From the NCBI GenBank assembly GCA_032229885.1, contig JAVYAJ010000041.1, positions 1 to 13,994 of the forward strand: a DNA stretch of 13,994 bases. The letters run 5' to 3'. Below are positions 1-7,255 of the stretch, one piece after another. A program made the translations under genes and the position numbers. The stretch is from Anammoximicrobium sp032229885. Lineage in GTDB: Bacteria > Planctomycetota > Planctomycetia > Pirellulales > Pirellulaceae. Within the stretch, counting starts at the first letter, position 1. Each line of letters starts with the position of its first letter. The notes beneath the pieces were generated by a model that searched no databases, was not told where the DNA came from, and saw nothing but the letters and a program-made list of their open reading frames with translations.

Positions 1-178
1 AATAGGGCCTTCGGCCAACAGAGGCACACGCGCGGCGTCAGCCCTGGGGCGTTGCCCCAGGCTACGGTGAGCGGAGGCCTTCGGCCAAACAGATTCAGCG
101 GCTATCTGCGCTCAAACGCGCAACAATCGAAGCGGTAGTAGTTTAAGGAATTGATCGCGCCACCCGTCCCCGACGGCC
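1..178. repeat. Gene-free left edge with short hairpin repeats
   Basis: No convincing gene lies between the window edge and the 3' end of the copper ATPase. Two copies of the 13-mer GGCCTTCGGCCAA sit at 6-18 and 76-88, each able to fold as GGCC-TTC-GGCC. Between them is a perfect 8-bp stem, CCTGGGGC at 43-50 pairing with 54-61 around the loop GTT. Frame 1 is open from base 1 to a double stop at 136-141, but the short peptide shows no recognisable domain. The arrangement looks like a dispersed intergenic repeat of the kind common in large planctomycete genomes; that is an inference, since only one locus is visible. The stem lies about 120 nt beyond the ATPase stop and might also help end that transcript. 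Confidence 0.45.
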
Positions 179-2647
179 CTAACGCTTGCGCAACCGCAGG
201 CTGTTGGACACGACAAAGACGCTGCTAAAGGCCATCGCGCCGGCGGCCAGCATGGGATTCAAATAACCGAGCGCCGCGGAAGGGATCAGGACCACGTTGT
301 AGAAAAACGCCCAGAACAAGTTCTGCTTGATCGTGCGCAGCGTCTTGCGAGACAAGTCGATCGCCCGCGGCACGCCGCGCAGGTCGTCGCTGATCAACGT
401 CACGGGAGCAGCGGCCATGGCCACATCCGTGCCCGTCCCGATCGCCAAGCCGACGTCGGCCTGGGCCAGAGCCGGCGCGTCGTTCACGCCATCGCCGACC
501 ATCGCGACGACACGCGCCGCGTTCGAGCCGACGCGGCCCGGCGCGGTCTGCAGCGCTTTGATTTCGGCGAACTTGCCCTCCGGCAGGACTTCGGCGAGCA
601 CTCGATCGATGCCGACCTGAGCGGCGACCGCGCTGGCCGTCTTGTGGTTGTCGCCGGTGATCATGATGACCGTCAGCCCCATTCGACGCAGCTCAGCGAT
701 CGCTTGAGGCGAACCGTCTTTGATCGCGTCCGCGACGGCGATCAGGCCTGCGAGGCGGTCGTCGACGGCGACCAACATGGCGGTCTTGGCTTCGGATTCC
801 ACGCGCGCCAGTTCCGCTTCGAGCGCATCCAAGGAACAGCGGCGCTCTGTCAGCATCCGACGGTTGCCGACGATCACGCGGCGCCCATCCACCTCGGCCT
901 GAACCCCGTGCCCCGCCTGCGCGACGAAACCGGTCGGTTCACCTAGGCTCAGATCGCGGCTCGTTGCGTGAGCCCAGACGGCTTCGCCCAAGGGATGCTC
1001 GCTGCCGCGCTCGACGCTGGCGGCCAGGCGAAGCAGTTCGTCATCGGTGAGGCCAGCCTGAGGACTGACAATCACGTCGGTGACGGTCGGCTGGCCTTGG
1101 GTGATCGTCCCCGTCTTGTCCAGGACGACGATCTCGACTTGGCCGGCGCGTTCCAACGCCTCGCTGGTGCGAAACAGGATGCCTAGCTCTGCGCCGCGAC
1201 CCGTGCCGACCATGACCGCGGTCGGCGTCGCCAGCCCCATCGCGCACGGACAGGCGATCACCAATACGGCGACCATGTTGATCAGCGCGGTCGTGAATGG
1301 GGATTCCGCAAACGAGAAATCGGTCCACTGCGGAACCAGAAAATACCAGGCCAGGAACGTCAACGCCGCGATTCCGATCACGAGCGGGACAAACACGGCG
1401 GCGACCCGATCCGCCATGTTTTGAATGGGCGCCCGGCTGGCCTGCGCGCCTTCGACCAACTGGATGATCCGCGCCAGCGCGGTGCCTTTGCCGACTTTGG
1501 TCGCCTCGAGCCGCAGCAGACCTTGCTTGTTCAGCGTGGCCCCGATCACCCAGTCGCCCTGCTTCTTTTCCACCGGCAGCGACTCGCCCGTCAACATCGA
1601 TTGGTCCACCGCCGAGCGCCCTTCGACGACCACCCCGTCGACCGGGATCTTTTCGCCGGGCCGGACGATGACCAGATCGCCGATGCGAACCTCGTCGATG
1701 GGAATTTCGATCTCGTGCTCGTCGCGGACGACGCGGGCGGTCCGGGCGCGCAGACCCATCAATTTCTTGATCGCTTCGGACGTGCGGCCCTTGGCGCGAG
1801 CTTCGAGCGATTTGCCAAGCTTGATCAACGTGATGATGACCGCGGCCGTCTCGTAGTAGACATGCCCGGCCAGCCAACCGAACGTGACGGGCAGCGAGTA
1901 CAGGAATGCGGCGGACGAACCCATCACGATCAACACGTCCATATTGGCGGACTTGTTGCGCAGCGCTTTGTACGCGCCGACATAATACTGCCATCCCACA
2001 TAGAGCTGGACGGGCGCTGCCAGCGCGAGCATCAACCAGTTGACCCACGCCTGAGGCTCGGGCATGCCGTGTACGGTCCGGCCCGTATAGAAGGCCGCGG
2101 GCAGCAGGCCAAAGTCGTTGGCCATCGACAGCGCGAACAACGGAACGGTGAAGACCAGGCCGACGGTCAGCAGGCGCCGCTGTTGCCGGATCTCGCGCTG
2201 CCGCGCGGCCGCCTCGGCGTCTTCGGTTTCGCCGCCGAGTTCGACCGCTTCAAACCCCGCGGTGGCCGCCGCGCGGCGCAGTTCGCTCTGCGTGACGATC
2301 GTCGGTACGTAGCGGACGGTGACCTTCTGGCTGACGAAGGCCACGCGCACCTCGAGCACGCCCTCAAGCCGGGCCAGGCTCTTTTCCAGCCGCCGGGCAT
2401 CGTTGTCGTCGGCCAATCGCGGGACGGCCAGATCGGCATCGACCGTCACGACCCCGTATCCGGCGCGTTCGACGCGGGCGATCACGTCCGGCAATGCCAG
2501 CTTGGCGGCGTCCAAGTCGACAGTCGCCCGCTCGGAGGAAAGATTGACGACCGCGCTATGCACGCCATCGAGCCGCCGGAGATTACGTTCCAGCGTGGCG
2601 ACGCAGTTGGCGCAAGTCATGCCTGAAATGGGCAAGGTCAGTTGCAT
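179..2647 (-). CDS. copA: Copper-exporting P1B-type ATPase (CopA family)
   Basis: This 822-residue inner-membrane pump is predicted to export Cu(+) using ATP. It starts with a heavy-metal-associated (HMA) domain carrying GMTCANC (C12, C15). A second HMA-like segment at about residues 80-138 lacks the CxxC pair. Visible P-type motifs are TGES (353-356), the membrane metal site CPC (466-468), DKTGT with phosphorylated D510, the P1B-specific HP (551-552), TGDN (664-667) and GDGVND (718-723). The last helices hold YN (783-784) and M805/S808/S809, the signature of the Cu(+) subgroup. A more upstream ATG at 2728 would add 27 arginine-rich residues; I chose the ATG at 2647 because the HMA domain begins right there and a GGAG (2661-2664) precedes it, although 13 nt away. 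The chaperone gene lies 274 nt upstream on the same strand. Monovalent copper is the best call; silver could also be carried. Confidence 0.95.
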   Translation of the reverse strand: MQLTLPISGMTCANCVATLERNLRRLDGVHSAVVNLSSERATVDLDAAKLALPDVIARVERAGYGVVTVDADLAVPRLADDNDARRLEKSLARLEGVLEVRVAFVSQKVTVRYVPTIVTQSELRRAAATAGFEAVELGGETEDAEAAARQREIRQQRRLLTVGLVFTVPLFALSMANDFGLLPAAFYTGRTVHGMPEPQAWVNWLMLALAAPVQLYVGWQYYVGAYKALRNKSANMDVLIVMGSSAAFLYSLPVTFGWLAGHVYYETAAVIITLIKLGKSLEARAKGRTSEAIKKLMGLRARTARVVRDEHEIEIPIDEVRIGDLVIVRPGEKIPVDGVVVEGRSAVDQSMLTGESLPVEKKQGDWVIGATLNKQGLLRLEATKVGKGTALARIIQLVEGAQASRAPIQNMADRVAAVFVPLVIGIAALTFLAWYFLVPQWTDFSFAESPFTTALINMVAVLVIACPCAMGLATPTAVMVGTGRGAELGILFRTSEALERAGQVEIVVLDKTGTITQGQPTVTDVIVSPQAGLTDDELLRLAASVERGSEHPLGEAVWAHATSRDLSLGEPTGFVAQAGHGVQAEVDGRRVIVGNRRMLTERRCSLDALEAELARVESEAKTAMLVAVDDRLAGLIAVADAIKDGSPQAIAELRRMGLTVIMITGDNHKTASAVAAQVGIDRVLAEVLPEGKFAEIKALQTAPGRVGSNAARVVAMVGDGVNDAPALAQADVGLAIGTGTDVAMAAAPVTLISDDLRGVPRAIDLSRKTLRTIKQNLFWAFFYNVVLIPSAALGYLNPMLAAGAMAFSSVFVVSNSLRLRKR

Positions 2648-2921
2648 GGCGTGGATCGATCTCCGGATTGCACGGCGCGGCCGCCACAGGGCGACGAAGA
2701 ATCGAGGCCGTCTGGGCAGCCTTGCCACGGGCCCGCGCCGGGCCTACAGGTCATGGATTTTCGTGCGGCGCCCGCCGGCCCGCGGCGTCTGCCGGCCCGC
2801 AACCCGTGTCGCAGCCCGCGCGCTGTCCGACTTGCGCACTGTCCGGCTCGAAATGACACCGCCGGCCCGTCCGCCCGACGGGCGCGGGCGTCGGTGTCGC
2901 GCGCGTCCGTATGCCAGACGT
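2648..2921 (-). other. Spacer between chaperone and ATPase genes, with hairpin
   Basis: This 274-nt stretch is very GC-rich and holds no gene I can support. Just past the chaperone stop is a small hairpin, CGCCC (2872-2876) pairing with GGGCG (2880-2884) around GAC, without a T-run. The decamer GCCGGCCCGC occurs twice at about 2774-2800. The hairpin could weaken read-through, so that more chaperone than pump is made, or could simply be base-composition noise. Confidence 0.3.
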
Positions 2922-3128
2922 TCACTCGGCGACGGGATAGTTGATCTCGGCCAACAGCGTCTTGACTTGCGCCGCGTCGGCCGGTGCGTCGAACGCGACG
3001 GTGACCGTCTTGGACGCGACCTCGGCCTGGACCGACTGGACGCCCGCCAGCTCGCGTAGCTCGGTTTCAATCGTGTGCGTACAGTGGCCGCACAGAATGC
3101 CGGGAACGGAATAGGTGACCGTGGTCAT
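2922..3128 (-). CDS. copZ: CopZ-like copper chaperone (single HMA domain)
   Basis: This 68-residue cytosolic protein is a single HMA fold, the usual length for CopZ/Atx1 chaperones. The metal site is GILCGHC, with C13 and C16; the residue before the first Cys is Leu rather than the usual Thr. The rest follows the beta-alpha-beta-beta-alpha-beta pattern and ends at NYPVAE. The family binds Cu(+) through both thiols and passes it to the HMA domain of the pump. The start is well supported: GGAG at 3138-3141 lies 8 nt from the ATG. The gene precedes the ATPase gene on the same strand, so the two may be cotranscribed across a 274-nt gap. No copper-sensor operator could be recognised upstream, where a repeat cluster sits instead. 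Confidence 0.92.
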   Translation of the reverse strand: MTTVTYSVPGILCGHCTHTIETELRELAGVQSVQAEVASKTVTVAFDAPADAAQVKTLLAEINYPVAE

Positions 3129-3171
3129 GGGATTTTTCTCCGCGTTTTCCGAGGTTCAGTGCGAGGGACTC

Positions 3172-3281
3172 AAAAACAGTGACACGGCGATTGCTCGACG
3201 GACGCAACCACTGACCACTGACAACTGACAACTGACAACTGACAAAAAACAGTGACACGGCGATTGCTCGACGGGCGCAAC
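3172..3281. repeat. 37-bp direct repeat flanking a heptanucleotide tandem array
   Basis: Positions 3172-3208 and 3245-3281 are the same 37 bases with a single A/G difference near the end. Between them are five 7-bp units at 3208-3242: two CCACTGA followed by three CAACTGA. The whole block lies 44-153 nt upstream of the copper-chaperone start codon. Seven-base tandem arrays are known as STRR elements in cyanobacteria, and similar CTGACAA-type runs are, to my recollection, frequent between genes in planctomycetes. The sequence itself shows only the array and the flanking duplication; a role is not evident. Confidence 0.9.
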
Positions 3282-3314
3282 GGGCTCGTCTGGAATGGCG
3301 GGCCCGTCCATTCA

Positions 3315-3332
3315 CGAGACAGGTCCGTCTCG
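3315..3332. terminator. Candidate hairpin downstream of the TIM-barrel gene
   Basis: CGAGAC (3315-3320) pairs perfectly with GTCTCG (3327-3332) around a 6-nt loop. It lies about 50 nt past the stop codon of the minus-strand isomerase-like gene. There is no T-run, so termination is only a guess. Confidence 0.25.
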
Positions 3333-3380
3333 CGTCTGGCGCTGGCTCGCCCACCGTCCCAATTCGCGTGTCGCCACGGC

Positions 3381-4268
3381 TCAGCCTTGAGCCGCAGCCA
3401 GCAGATCGTCGAACATTTGCTTCTGTTCCATCAGCCCGCGCACGCGGTCGTCGACCTTGGTCCCGGCTTCCAACAATATCCATCCGCGATAATCCATCTT
3501 GACCAACAGCGAGAACAACTGCGGCCATGGGTAGTCCAGACTGGTGAACGTGCGGACGTGGACCGTATCACCCAATCGGTCCTTGACCAGATCGAAGTTG
3601 TGCTCGAGACCCGGCGACTCGAGATCGGCCGCATTGGAATTCCAGCACACGGCGACGTTCGGATCGGTCGCGATATCCATGATCTGCTTGATGACCGGCA
3701 ACCGCGCACAACCGCCGTGCACTTCGAGCCGGATCTGCTGGCCAAAATTGCCCGCGTACTGGCCGACCACGTTCAAGGCCTTGCCGATCTGTTCGATGGT
3801 TTTCTCGGCCGGCACGTTTTTCGGCAGATCGTTGGGGCGCACTTTGACGCCGGTGCTTCCCACGTCGTGGCTGAGCTGAATGAACCGCTTGGTGTTCTCG
3901 ATCGCGCGTTCGACCGCCCCCGGATCCGGGCGGTGAAAATCTTCGGCGGTGCCCAGCCCAACCAGCGTTACCGGACTGTCCTCGAAGCGTCGTCGGACCT
4001 CGCGACGCTGCGTTTCGTCCAGCGACGGCTCGACGCCGTGCGCATGGGTCGTGCGGAGTTCGACTCCGAGCGCGTTGGTTTGGGCGCAATTTTCGATCAG
4101 CGTCGGCAGATCCCAGTCGGCGCCCCACTGATAGGTGACTAGTCCAAACCGCATGTCGCCGCCTGGCTTGCGAGGCGCCGCCCAAGCAGGCAACGGACCC
4201 GCCGCCAACGTTGCGGCGCTCAACACCAGGGATTGCTTTAGAAAATCTCGTCGCGAGGGTGCGGTCAT
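3381..4268 (-). CDS. Tat-exported sugar phosphate isomerase/epimerase-like TIM barrel protein
   Basis: This 295-residue protein begins with a twin-arginine signal: RRDFLKQS (R6, R7), then a hydrophobic stretch ending at about AWA (28-30). It would therefore leave the cytoplasm folded, probably with a bound metal. The mature part matches the AP-endonuclease-2/xylose-isomerase-like barrel family (sugar phosphate isomerases/epimerases). Candidate metal ligands are E182 and H184 in LEVHGG, H237 in VHVRTF and E267 in ILLEAG; at N210 (VCWNSN) this family often has Asp. The substrate cannot be told, and many secreted planctomycete members have no proven activity. An in-frame ATG at 4304 adds 12 residues, but the ATG at 4268 puts the twin arginines at the usual distance and has AGAGG (4279-4283) 10 nt upstream. 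It stands alone on its strand; over 250 nt separate it from the copper chaperone gene. Confidence 0.85.
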   Translation of the reverse strand: MTAPSRRDFLKQSLVLSAATLAAGPLPAWAAPRKPGGDMRFGLVTYQWGADWDLPTLIENCAQTNALGVELRTTHAHGVEPSLDETQRREVRRRFEDSPVTLVGLGTAEDFHRPDPGAVERAIENTKRFIQLSHDVGSTGVKVRPNDLPKNVPAEKTIEQIGKALNVVGQYAGNFGQQIRLEVHGGCARLPVIKQIMDIATDPNVAVCWNSNAADLESPGLEHNFDLVKDRLGDTVHVRTFTSLDYPWPQLFSLLVKMDYRGWILLEAGTKVDDRVRGLMEQKQMFDDLLAAAQG

Positions 4269-4756
4269 CGTCGTTGTGCCTCTGCGGGTAAAGGGAGGGC
4301 GCATTTTCGCCCACGGCGGTTCTGTGCCACGACATGCATTTCTACCAGCGCCGGCCGCCCATCGCCAGACGCGAGATTGGCGTGCGCGACATTGGATGTT
4401 CTCGCGCGGCCCGCGTTAGCGGGCGAGGCTTTCCAGCCGAGCCAGATCGAGGGCCGTGCAATCCTTGGGCTCGTCCGCGCAGACCTCGGTCCGCCTCGAA
4501 CGGCGAGATGGCCGGTGTGCGCGGCCGAGGATCGCCCGCGAAGACCTGTCGACTCGCCCTCAGCCATTTTTTCCGCCGAGCTCTTCGAGCCAACCCTCCG
4601 GTTGGCGCGGGGCGAACGCGCGACGCGAGCCGTCGCCAGCATCTTGAGCCGGAGGACTCGCCTGGATTATCGTGAGTCACGCGGTCCCCGATCGCGAACA
4701 ATCCAGGGCCGCCGTCTGCGCGGGCCAGAGCCTCGCGGCAGCGCCAAGAAACGAAG

Positions 4757-4871
4757 TTCCCACGCCCGAAGGCGTGGGAATTCGACTCGCTCCGAGTGCC
4801 GTCGCACTGTCGCTCGGAACGATTCTGTCAGTTGCGCTCGCTCGCGCAATCCAGGGCGTCAGTCGGTGACG
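4757..4871. repeat. Run of consecutive hairpins headed by a 10-bp palindrome
   Basis: The first hairpin is perfect: TTCCCACGCC (4757-4766), loop CGAA, GGCGTGGGAA (4771-4780). It is followed by ACTCG/CGAGT (4785-4797), the overlapping alternative AGTGC/GCACT (4795-4808), TTGCGC/GCGCAA (4832-4849) and CGTCA/TGACG (4857-4871). Such density in a gene-free stretch suggests a REP/BIME-like palindromic element, or a structured RNA. The CCCACGCC-GGCGTGGG core resembles palindromes I recall as repeated in many bacteria, but copy number cannot be judged from one window. Confidence 0.5.
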
Positions 4872-5175
4872 GCATCGGCGAGGGCAGGGGATTCAAATCG
4901 CCGACGAGCCAGTACGAGTGCGGCCTCACGGCCATGTATTGGCCTAGCCGTGGTCGTCGGACCGCGAAAAGTCCGCGCCCGAGTGAAAACAACAACGCGA
5001 AAATCGGGGCGGACGACGCGCTCGGCTTCGTGCGCGTAAGCGTGGCATGCCGAAGGGCGGGCTGCGGTCGGCCTACGCCCGAGCGAGGCTTGCCTTGTCG
5101 GGCAATCCGCCTCTCTCGTGCGTCGCCGGTCCAACTCGCCCATTTGTCTCGCGCGGACGCGCGGTCGGGCGGAGT

Positions 5176-5206
5176 TCCCGGATCCGCGAGACGCTGGGAT
5201 CCGGGA
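5176..5206. terminator. 10-bp inverted repeat past the DUF1571 gene
   Basis: TCCCGGATCC (5176-5185) pairs perfectly with GGATCCGGGA (5197-5206) across an 11-nt loop. It starts 28 nt beyond the stop codon of the minus-strand DUF1571 gene, where a terminator would be expected. No T-run follows on the minus strand, so this may act as a transcript-stabilising stem rather than a classical intrinsic terminator. Confidence 0.4.
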
Positions 5207-5234
5207 CCGCATGTCCGTCGCGAACCAATGTCCG

Positions 5235-6119
5235 TCAGAAGCTGTAATCTTTGTTGTTCGAATCGAAATCCCTGTCGGTCAGTCCGACGTTCAGCTTCAA
5301 GTTCAGATACGTGTATTCCTCGATCACGGGCAGCGGATCGCCGGCCTTGGCGGGGAAATCATACGCGACGTAGCGAATCGGGACGTTCAATTCGTCGTCG
5401 ATGAAGACCTGGGCCAGGTGAAAATCGAGGTTTTCCGACGGCTCGGCGTTCTTCACCTGCAACAACGTGCATTTCCGCCCATTGATCTTCGCATTCTCGT
5501 GCAGCGCGACCTCGGCCTGCCGCCGCCCGGAAGCCTTGTCCATTTCGCCGCGTTCGATCAGTTTCAGCACCAGATTCTCGAGGCCCAGATCCGTGATCGG
5601 ATAGCGCTGATTCCGCATCGCGATTATCCCCGTGGGATGGATCCACACCGTGGGCAAGAACTTGCCCGCCGTTCCGCCCTCGTGAGCGACCATCTTGCCT
5701 TCGTTGCGCCCCTCGACATACAGTACCTCGCGGCCTTTTACGTCCGTCGGCTTCAGGAAGTACATGTAGACGCTGAACGGCGCCACAACCGTATTGTCGA
5801 CGACCTTGCGATTGCGGACTTTGACAAACATGTATTCATAATCCAACAGCTTGCCGCCGATCCGTTCGCGTTTGACCAACGTACACGTATAGTCATTGAT
5901 CGAACCGCGAATATTGGCCAACCCGCTCCGAGCCAAGTCCAGTACGGGGTCCAGCGGATGCTGTGGCAGCGGGGCCTTGCTAGCAACCCGCACCATTGGT
6001 TCCGTGAGGTTGCTGCGATCCCGCTGTGCGTCCTCGGCCGCGCTGGCCGCCGTGACCACAACCGCGAATGCGGCCGCAACGTGAATGAAGATCCAACCCT
6101 GCAGGTGTGCTTTTTTCAT
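5235..6119 (-). CDS. Secreted DUF1571-family protein
   Basis: This 294-residue protein has a Sec signal peptide: MKK, a hydrophobic core at about residues 9-24 and a likely cleavage after ASA (25-27). The rest (about 60-285) matches the DUF1571 family, frequent in planctomycetes, with INDYTCTLVKRERIGG (74-89), YEYMFVKVR (94-102) and PFSVYMYFLKP (114-124). The family's function is unknown. The beta-rich pattern with repeated YxY/VKV strands is compatible with a lipid- or lipoprotein-binding sandwich, but that is speculation. I chose the ATG at 6119 over one five codons upstream because GGAG (6129-6132) stands 9 nt before it and lies inside the longer version. The gene is divergent from the metallo-hydrolase gene. 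Confidence 0.85.
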   Translation of the reverse strand: MKKAHLQGWIFIHVAAAFAVVVTAASAAEDAQRDRSNLTEPMVRVASKAPLPQHPLDPVLDLARSGLANIRGSINDYTCTLVKRERIGGKLLDYEYMFVKVRNRKVVDNTVVAPFSVYMYFLKPTDVKGREVLYVEGRNEGKMVAHEGGTAGKFLPTVWIHPTGIIAMRNQRYPITDLGLENLVLKLIERGEMDKASGRRQAEVALHENAKINGRKCTLLQVKNAEPSENLDFHLAQVFIDDELNVPIRYVAYDFPAKAGDPLPVIEEYTYLNLKLNVGLTDRDFDSNNKDYSF

Positions 6120-6368
6120 CAATCGATACTCCATGCCCAGATGCCGGCGCGTTCCGGAACTGCCATCGAAAACCGGAAGGCCCCGCGTCCCTCCCTAAAC
6201 CTTGCACAAGCAAGCACGTAGACGATTGTATCGCTCGATTAAACGGCAAATAATTAGGGGTCCGCAAACCAGTGCCAAAGCTTGCCCAAGCGGTCATTCT
6301 GCGCACACGGGTAACCGTCGCGACCGGAGCATTTTAACGTCGGACCACATTTAAGTGGAGATGATTTC
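6120..6368. promoter_or_regulatory. Divergent intergenic region, likely holding two promoters
   Basis: The two genes point away from each other, so both promoters should lie in these 249 nt. The stretch 6225-6258 is the most AT-rich part of this neighbourhood. On the minus strand it reads TACAAT near 6224-6229, a -10-like box, but no matching -35 is seen at 16-18 nt. No box could be assigned for the plus-strand gene. Small stems such as CTTGC/GCAAG at 6201-6214 are present. Confidence 0.35.
6357..6360 (+). promoter_or_regulatory. Ribosome binding site that fixes a GTG start
   Basis: GGAG lies 8 nt before the GTG at 6369. An ATG at 6361 directly after it opens only a 3-codon frame (ATG ATT TCG TGA) whose stop overlaps the GTG, so the true start is the GTG. 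Confidence 0.75.
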
Positions 6369-7028
6369 GTGACGCGAGCCAAATTGATCGTCGAAGTCGT
6401 GACTTCCCAACTTTTTGCGGAAAACGCGTACCTCGTGCGTGCCGCTGGCGCGACGCAATGCGTCGTCGTGGATCCGGGGTTCGATGTCGATCTGATTGTG
6501 GAGAGCCTCGAACGTCAGAAACTGACTCCGGCCGCCATCCTGAACACGCATGGACATGCGGATCACATCGCCGGAAATGCAGCGCTCAAGCATCGCTACC
6601 CGGCGTGCCCGCTGGTGATCGGGGCGCACGAGGTCTCGAAGTTGAGCAACCCGATGGAAAACCTGTCCGGAACCTACGGTATTTCCTTGATCAGTCCTCC
6701 GGCCGATCGCACGGTGCACGCGGGTGACGCTGTCCAGGCCGCCGGAATCACGTTCGAGGTCCGCGAGACGCCCGGCCACTCGCGCGGCCACGTGGTGTAT
6801 CTGTGGACCGGCGACTCGCCCTGGATGGTGTTCGCGGGCGATGTCCTGTTCCAAGGCAGCATCGGCCGAACCGACTTTCCCGACGGGGATTTCCAGCAGT
6901 TGATCGATTCCATTCGCAGCCAGTTGTACACCCTGCCCGACGATACGGTCGTCCTGCCGGGGCACGGCGACAGCACGACGATCGGCCAAGAGAAGCGGAC
7001 TAATCCATTCGTGCGCGGCGAGCTGTGA
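6369..7028 (+). CDS. Metallo-beta-lactamase-fold hydrolase (glyoxalase II-like, YcbL/GloC type)
   Basis: This 219-residue cytosolic protein has the complete binuclear metal site of the fold: THGHADH gives H61, H63, D65 and H66, followed by H137 in TPGHSRG, D158 in FAGD and H199 in PGHG. The length, and the segments GSIGRTDFPDGD (163-174) and the C-terminal TNPF (211-214), fit the short glyoxalase II-like group (YcbL/GloC), which hydrolyses glutathione or other thiol esters. There is no separate C-terminal substrate domain as in full-length glyoxalase II, so the thiol used is open. It starts with GTG, supported by a well-placed GGAG. No signal peptide is seen. It is divergent from the DUF1571 gene and is followed, 245 nt on, by an unrelated lipoprotein gene. 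Confidence 0.9.
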   Translation: MTRAKLIVEVVTSQLFAENAYLVRAAGATQCVVVDPGFDVDLIVESLERQKLTPAAILNTHGHADHIAGNAALKHRYPACPLVIGAHEVSKLSNPMENLSGTYGISLISPPADRTVHAGDAVQAAGITFEVRETPGHSRGHVVYLWTGDSPWMVFAGDVLFQGSIGRTDFPDGDFQQLIDSIRSQLYTLPDDTVVLPGHGDSTTIGQEKRTNPFVRGEL

Positions 7029-7042
7029 GCTGCGCGATTCGA

Positions 7043-7167
7043 CGGGCGACCGACGGTCCGCCCGACGCCGACCGAGCGCCGCCACGAAAATGTCGCCTGC
7101 TTTTGGCGGCGCGGGAATAAAGGCGAGGCAAATCGGATCTCTAGAAATGTGCCGGCCGCGGGCCGGC
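7043..7167. terminator. Three hairpins behind the hydrolase gene
   Basis: Three stems lie in a row past the hydrolase stop: CGGGCG/CGCCCG at 7043-7064, with an inner ACC/GGT extension; a perfect 9-bp GCGCCGCCA/TGGCGGCGC at 7076-7112 with a 19-nt loop; and GCCGGCC-GCG-GGCCGGC at 7151-7167. The first begins 14 nt past the stop codon and may end that transcript. None is followed by a clear T-run. Confidence 0.4.
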
Positions 7168-7255
7168 GAGCGGCGAACGGATCTCCGCCCGCCTCGATCC
7201 CCCTCGGCGGATCGAATCTCGCGAATCCGGCCGTCTCCATCGGACGCCTCACACT

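Larger units (their letters stand above)
4269..5234. other. Gene-free stretch of about 0.96 kb
   Basis: I find no credible gene here. The open frames are arginine- and serine-rich, have no domain and no good ribosome binding site, as expected from GC-rich noncoding DNA. What can be seen is a run of hairpins at 4757-4871 and a 10-bp inverted repeat at 5176-5206, both listed separately. The short string CAATCCAGGGC occurs near 4698 and again near 4847. The stretch could be a decayed gene or insertion, but no protein remnant is recognisable. Confidence 0.6.

Noticed and set aside
1421..2626. Plus-strand open frame of 401 codons antisense to the copper ATPase
   Set aside because: The minus strand carries every P1B-ATPase motif; the antisense frame is Asp/Arg/Gln-rich with no domain.
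2648..2728. N-terminal 27-residue extension of the copper ATPase from the ATG at 2728
   Set aside because: The extension is arginine-rich with no counterpart in the family, and the HMA domain starts exactly at the downstream ATG.
3172..3281. Two 37-bp repeats with a 36-bp spacer, CRISPR-like in size
   Set aside because: Only two copies, the spacer is itself a tandem heptamer, and no cas genes are nearby.
4757..4849. Guide-RNA or transposon end of an IS200/IS605 element
   Set aside because: The hairpins are suggestive, but no TnpA or TnpB remnant or target-site signature is visible anywhere in the window.
4886..4902. ATTCAAATC, resembling a tRNA T-loop
   Set aside because: The flanking bases form no T-stem, and no acceptor or anticodon arm can be built around it.
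4377..5039. Plus-strand open frame of 220 codons in the gene-free stretch
   Set aside because: Extremely rich in Arg, Ser and Ala, no domain, no ribosome binding site; typical of random open frames in GC-rich DNA.
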